A stretch of DNA of 64,000 bases from Sphagnum compactum (Eukaryota > Bryophyta > Sphagnopsida > Sphagnales), in contig OZ234493.1 of the NCBI GenBank assembly GCA_965153455.1, positions 4,340,001 to 4,404,000 on the forward strand, in the 5' to 3' direction. The position numbers and the translations under genes were made by a program. Shown here piece by piece: positions 58,858-64,000 of the stretch (within the stretch, counting starts at the first letter, position 1; the number at the start of each line of letters is the position of its first letter). The notes under the pieces are model-generated. The model saw only the letters and a program-made list of their open reading frames with translations. It ran no database searches and was not told the DNA's origin.

Positions 58858-59573
58858 ATGACAAAAACCATGAGAGCTGTGCAATACTCTGGTTATGGTG
58901 GAGGTGCTGCTGGATTGAAGGTATGATGGTTGCACTGGGCGCATCTCTAAACAGTTGTTTTAATTTTGTTTCAGATATGAACATGGGTACTGGACAGAAA
59001 CTAGTACACCATCCCTTCTACCCTCTCTCTCTTAAAGCTCAACTTTCAGTTTACTGGATCTGTAACTGGTTTGTTTGTCTTATGTTGTAATTAGTACTAA
59101 TTAGAGGTAGTGTTTTCCACATTGACTTGAGGCATATACTTCTTTGGAAGAACTTGTTGAAAAGGATAAAGTGGACACAGGAGTCTCATTTCATAACCAG
59201 ACCTAAATTTTTTCTTATAAGATAAAGAGCAAGTGTAAGGGATTTTTCCATTTTGTGAATCTTGACTTTTGAGCCCTATGAAGAATTATTGTTATTTGGA
59301 AGAATTTTTGTTTTTTGAAAAGGTTGGAGGATAGGAGTTTTAGGAGAGAGTGATTGAATATGGCCTGGATGTAAATTTTCTCTCAACCTTGATAGCCTGA
59401 TCAACCATAGGCAACCAGAGAAATTGAGGTTGAACATTGGTGTATCTGTGTCATTGTTTCAATCCTCTTGCTATCCTTTTTGTTTACAGAATTCTGGAGG
59501 GTCATGGAAATGAATTCTGGCAAAAGAAGGTGCATCCAAAAATGTAGTGAATTTGGCTGTATGTTGTATGTGA

Positions 59574-59605
<32 letters not shown>

Positions 59606-62316
59606 AGAGAGAGAGAGTTTCTGGATGCAGCATGTGGAGATTCCAGTCCCTGTTGTGAAGAAAGACTACGTGTTGATCCAAGTGGAAGCAGTGAGTATCA
59701 ATCCACATGACTGGAAAATACAAGATGGGTACGTGAGGCATGTACTGCCGCCCCGGTTTCCACACACCCCAGGTAATTCTTTCACATCATTTGTCCACTT
59801 GTGCTTTTTCAGTAGCCAAGTCCAAACAGAAAAAAAGAGCATTGAGGGTTGCGGTGGGTTGCTTACATTCTTTTGCTCTGGGGTTTAAGTTTGAAGTTTG
59901 TAGCTTATCTGAAGATGTAAGCCTTGCAAGAAAGCCAAAATATTAACACAAGTTTGAGCAAAGCTGTGTTGGAGACAACTGGATATGGATTCACAATGAC
60001 AAAACTGAATTGAAGAACGTGCTGTTGGAACCAGGCACTGATGTTGCAGGCGAGGTTGTCGGTCTTGGTCTCGGAGTTACAACTTTTTCACTTGGTGACA
60101 AGGTTGTGAGTTGCCTTGGCACGGTATGCTTGCTGTTTCTCTTTGCTCCCATCCAGACTAAATGGACATGCAGGGTAAAAGCCCCAGGGTGGGGGCATTC
60201 CCAAAATAAGCAGCCTAGGACAAGGTGTTAGCCAAGTCTGGCCTCGCATTTGGGGAGAGTCCCTTACCCTCGGCAAACATTATCATGAACCTAAACGTAC
60301 ACAGATCACATGGTGTAGGAGGGGAGGGTTCTTATGCCTACTCCTTAAGAGTGGGAGGGAAATTATACCTACTAAATAGGCATTACCTAAGTAGGCACAA
60401 TTTACCTGCATATTTTCCCTTCCACTGTTATGGAGTAGGCATAAGAACCCTCCGCCTAGAAAGGAGGAATGTTCTCAAATGTAAGTTGAAAGACACTAGC
60501 AAATCTCTCCTAGTGCTTTATGAACCTTCAAAATTATTTCATTGAATAGTGGTGTAGGGTACAAAGGACAAAAATTGATCACTAAGGGACCAACTTATTG
60601 TGCTTGCTTGCTGACCGCAATACCTGAGACGAGGAACTGATGTACAATATCTAAAAAAAGAGGAACTCCATTTTGTGCTTTAGTTTTCAAAGGTTTCTGT
60701 GCTTCTCCATCCTGGGTACATTCATTGATAAAAGTAGCCAACTGCACTTCCTGAAGCACTCCTGGGTAGTCCTGAAATTGTATTGACAGGTTGATGTGTC
60801 AGAGTGGGTTTGGTCAAATGCTCCTTTTTTTTCCACTGGTTATAGTGCTCAAACTGTGCTTTAAAACACAAGTCACAGTCCTTAAAGCGTACTTTCAGAT
60901 ACCTGATACTCATTCGAATCATTTCAAATTTATACAAATGCTACATTGATAGGTTTCAAAACATCATTGTAAGAACACACACCACATTTTCAGCACTAAC
61001 ATAGTTACAACTCAAAACCATAAAAAAAAAGCATTGGTTACAGTTTTAGTGATATGCTTTACTGTGAATGTACCTTCCCATGATCTTGCAAGCTCCTTTG
61101 GCAGTTTCATAATGTGATACTCACAAATTCAAAATGTTGAGTTTTTGATGCATCTGAGAGTTTTTTACAAACGACATTTTTAGATTGCATTCAAGACCCA
61201 GTTATACGTGGATCATTGCTTGGAATGCAGTCTGGTGGAGGATTAGCTGAGTATGCATTGGCACACATCTCAACAACAGCCAAGAGACCATTAGGGGTGA
61301 CAGCAATGGAAGGTGCTTGCTTAGGTGATGCTGCATTCTCTGCTCTCCAGAGTGTGCGTGATTGGGCAGGAGTACCACTCAATGGAAGGAAACTCAAGGT
61401 TCCCCCAAATATTCTCATAACTGATGCTAGCGGTGCTGTTGGAACTTTTGCAGTGCAGGTTTCTCTCTCTCTCTCTCTCTCGCAATATGGGATGTAGAAT
61501 CAATTCAGGAACCCAACACCAGATCACCTTCAAGTAGTGAAACAGTGAAATTCAGTTCCATCTTTGGCACACATTGATCTGTCACTGTTAGTGCATGAGA
61601 AGTGGAGCCTCAGATAGGAATCAAGAGATCAGTTTGTGCTACTGTGTCTAGGGAGGAGAATCTCTAATAGTCTGTCATCTAATTAGTTTCCTACTCATTT
61701 AATTTGCATGATGAATGCATCAAAAAACCAAATGCAACCATCCATGTATATCCATATCCATCCATCAATCACTTGGGAGCTTGATGTCATTAAATATTTG
61801 GCTAAATTGGGTTGTGGAGTTTTATTCCTGTAGCTTGCAAAATTGGGAGGTGCGCATGTGACAGCTACATGCTGTGAGGCAAAACACATGGAGCTGGTGA
61901 AGAGTCTTGGAGCAGATGAAGTACTGGATTCCAAGACACCAGGAGGTGAATCCTTGGAGAGTCCATCAGGGAAGAAGTATGACACTGTAATTCAATGTGG
62001 GGAGTATTTGCCGTTTGCCCACATCAAGCCCCAACTCTCACCTACTGGCAAAGTGATCGACCTCACTCCATCACCCAAAAGCATGCTGTCGAGTGCTGCC
62101 AGTCTAGCTTCATTTTCCAAACAGAAATGTATTCCTTTCATGCCGTCAGCTAATACAACTGACTACTACTTTCTTTTCAGCTTAATGCAGCAGAAGAAGC
62201 TCAAGACAATTGTGGACTCTGAGTTTCTCTTGGAGCAAGCAGAGAAGGCTTGGGCAGCCAGCATTGCTGGGCATGCAACTGGGAAAATTGTGGTCAAGTG
62301 CACAAAATGCAGCTAG
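58858..62316 (+). CDS. Chloroplast-envelope quinone-oxidoreductase-like MDR protein, 5 exons
   Basis: A zinc-free medium-chain dehydrogenase/reductase like Arabidopsis CeQORH (AT4G13010), an NADPH-dependent quinone or enone reductase attached to the inner plastid envelope without a cleaved transit peptide. Exons 58858-58920, 59631-59772, 60035-60123, 61231-61458 and 61834-62316 join in phase to 334 residues (CeQORH has about 329). Visible features are MRAVQYSGYGGGAAGLK at the N-terminus; INPHDWKIQDG; TDVAGEVVGLG; SGGGLAEYA; the dinucleotide motif ASGAVG at 164-169; SLGADEVLDSKTP; and the C-terminal GHATGKIVV. ATG 58858 is chosen; a second ATG at 58870 would be four codons shorter and fits the family as well. 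Intron 3 (1.1 kb) contains a large inverted repeat, intron 2 is short, and a GAT/GA microsatellite abuts the exon 2 acceptor. Confidence 0.95.
59578..59617. repeat. (GAT)n(GA)n microsatellite at an intron end
   Basis: About nine GAT units, then GA units, ending 13 bases before the exon 2 acceptor of the quinone oxidoreductase, where a pyrimidine tract would normally be. Confidence 0.9.
60323..60453. mobile_element. MITE-like inverted repeat in an intron
   Basis: Arms 60323-60344 and 60432-60453 are perfect 22-bp reverse complements (the right arm starts 'ggagtaggcataagaaccct'). Inside them, 'agtgggagggaaa' and 'ttttcccttccact' pair with about one mismatch, so the whole 131 bases can fold. 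Size and structure suggest a miniature inverted-repeat transposable element inserted in intron 3 of the quinone oxidoreductase. Target-site duplications were not identified. Confidence 0.65.
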
Positions 62317-63603
62317 AACATGGGCTTCCAAAAGGTGAAGCCAAAACACCAAAACAAAAGATTAACCATGATGAAACTCCCACAACACAAAAATTGCACA
62401 CAATTTGAAAGCTAATTCCTTTCAATTTCACTGCACAATTTGAGATAATACACACCTCTTAGTTGCTGGATTGTAGTAACTCAATATTGCATAATTTGGG
62501 TCATCAGATGTTGAAATTTTTGTGTGGAGGGCATGAGATAATTGCATTGGGAGTCAGAATGAAAATGTGAAATGTGAAGGTGTGCAAATGAAAATATGTT
62601 ACATAGTGAAATTATGGAGGCAGATCTCTGCCGTAGTATATCATCAAGCAACAATAATTGCAACAAGTCCTTAATGAGACAAAATTTGAAATACATGGGT
62701 GTGTTATGTTAGCCATGGCATGTAAACAATTCACCGCATGTGTTTGTTGGTAGAGTAATATAAGGCAAATTCAGTCGTAACTCCCTGCAAACCTTGTACT
62801 CCCTTGTGGGTCAAGTGTGTACAGTGGTAGCATATTGTTAGTTTACAGCCAAATGTTCTACTACTTTTACAGAGTAATACTATCATCATAATATCTGAGG
62901 ACTCCTACCATTATTTTGATTAAGAGTGAGATTGAGATGTTGTATTTCCGGTTTGTTTGCACAACCCTTTTCTTGATGAAGTATTTCCAAACTTACGCAC
63001 CACACCTCCACTTTGTTTGGGAAATATTCAGATGAGTAGGTGCGGAGGAGCTCAAGGTCCATGGAGGCTCCCTTTCATATCTTCAAAGTTGCAAAAGGTT
63101 TAGGTTTAATTTGAATGGGTCTTGAGTTTCTTGGTAAGCTAACATTTTAAACTCTTCATGCTCTGTCAGTCCTCAACCAATCAACCACTCTCCAAATAGC
63201 AATCAACTAATGTTGCAGTATATTTAACCAATTTCTACCTCATCGTTTATGAGTTGATTTTGTTCCCATACAGTGTTGAAATTAAGTCCAATATTTGTCT
63301 TGTTTTTTCTTTCTAAAATTTCTGTTAGGAAGAAGGTTTTGAATGATTTGTGGGTGATAATCCTCAAATTTTTGTAGCAAGCATGGATACAAGGAGGAGG
63401 AAATGAGGAAACCTTTGTTCCCAGGGCATAAATGCAGTGACAGTAGGGTCTCCCCCTATACTAACAATTCCTCCACACTCATGATTCACATCAACCTGGA
63501 TAGAATTATGAGATGGTGTTATCATAAAGGGTATAGAGATTTCAGAATTGACAAACATAACAGAAGTGACAAATCAGCGAGCATGAAAAGAAAAGACCCA
63601 AAT
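62317..63603. other. 3' flank of the quinone oxidoreductase and spacer
   Basis: Likely contains the 3' UTR. No further gene recognised; frames at 63364-63636 on both strands are short and without a domain. Confidence 0.4.
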
Positions 63604-63880
63604 CATGTGTCATGTTCAACATGCAAGCAACAATGACAAGAGCATGGGTTTTGATGCAAGAACCCAATCAAAGTACAGACTGATAACCTCATAACAGACT
63701 TCCATTAAATCATATATCATGTTCACATTCAAGCCATAATGAGAAAAGCATTGGTTTGGATGCAAGAATTGATCGAAGAACTGACAGACAACCTCATAAG
63801 AGACTTCCACCAAATCATACATATCGTGTTAAACATCCAAGCCACAAGTTTAGAAGAACAAAGGTTTTGATTGAATCATG
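63604..63880. repeat. Tandem repeat, about 107-bp period, 2.5 copies
   Basis: Copies start at 63604, 63711 and 63816. Each has 'catgttca' or similar, 'caagc', 'ttggatgcaagaa', 'acctcataa' and 'agacttcca'. The third copy is partial. Confidence 0.8.
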
Positions 63881-64000
63881 CAATTAAAAAAAAAACTACT
63901 AGATTTCCACCTGAACTTAGCATTCAATGTTTCAAGAAAACTCCAGTTACAAGAGCAGCAATTGCATTTGTCTGATTCACACAAATTCAGCTGCCAATTT

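Overview
This is nuclear DNA of a land plant. It has intron-rich genes, AT-rich spacers full of decayed transposons and low-complexity repeats, and a small fragment of plastid DNA. Four intact multi-exon genes could be rebuilt at exon level by eye. Each gives a continuous reading frame with matching splice phases: an INO80 chromatin-remodelling ATPase (minus strand, 0.9-10.3 kb, 23 exons, 1758 codons); a plastid-type M17 leucine aminopeptidase (plus, 14.5-19.4 kb, 10 exons, 599 codons); the histone H3-H4 chaperone ASF1 (plus, 34.0-35.2 kb, 3 exons, 184 codons); and, in the last third, a URH1-type nucleoside hydrolase (plus, 46.1-49.6 kb, 9 exons, 346 codons) followed by a chloroplast-envelope quinone-oxidoreductase-like MDR protein (plus, 58.9-62.3 kb, 5 exons, 334 codons). 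That makes five genes in all.

A sixth locus (minus, 25.4-28.0 kb) encodes the C-terminal half of a protein resembling BBOF1/CCDC176, a basal-body and cilium coiled-coil protein. A gene of this kind suggests a plant with flagellated sperm (bryophyte, lycophyte, fern, cycad or Ginkgo) rather than a flowering plant. The organism cannot be named from the sequence alone; a fern or another seed-free plant is my best guess.

Layout: 0-10.3 kb INO80 and its 3' flank; 10.3-14.5 kb AT-rich spacer; 14.5-19.4 kb aminopeptidase; 19.4-25.4 kb spacer with a 46-bp degenerate repeat array and a hAT-like transposase relic; 25.4-28.0 kb BBOF1-like fragment; 28-33 kb empty spacer; 33-35.2 kb ASF1 and its leader; 35.2-43 kb repeats, a DDE (pogo-type) transposase relic, a psbD/psbC plastid insertion and hairpins; 43.1-43.5 kb a striking 40-bp/120-bp higher-order tandem array just upstream of the presumed leader exon of the nucleoside hydrolase; 46-49.6 kb nucleoside hydrolase; 50-58 kb repeats and spacer; 58.6-62.3 kb quinone oxidoreductase; 62.3-64 kb spacer ending in a 107-bp tandem repeat.

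The genes do not form a pathway. INO80 and ASF1 both act on chromatin, but they are 23 kb apart and nothing in the sequence links their expression. The most unusual signals are the GAACGTTC higher-order array, the truncated flagellar gene, two GC-AG introns in INO80, and coding-like sequence at the end of an intron in the nucleoside hydrolase.
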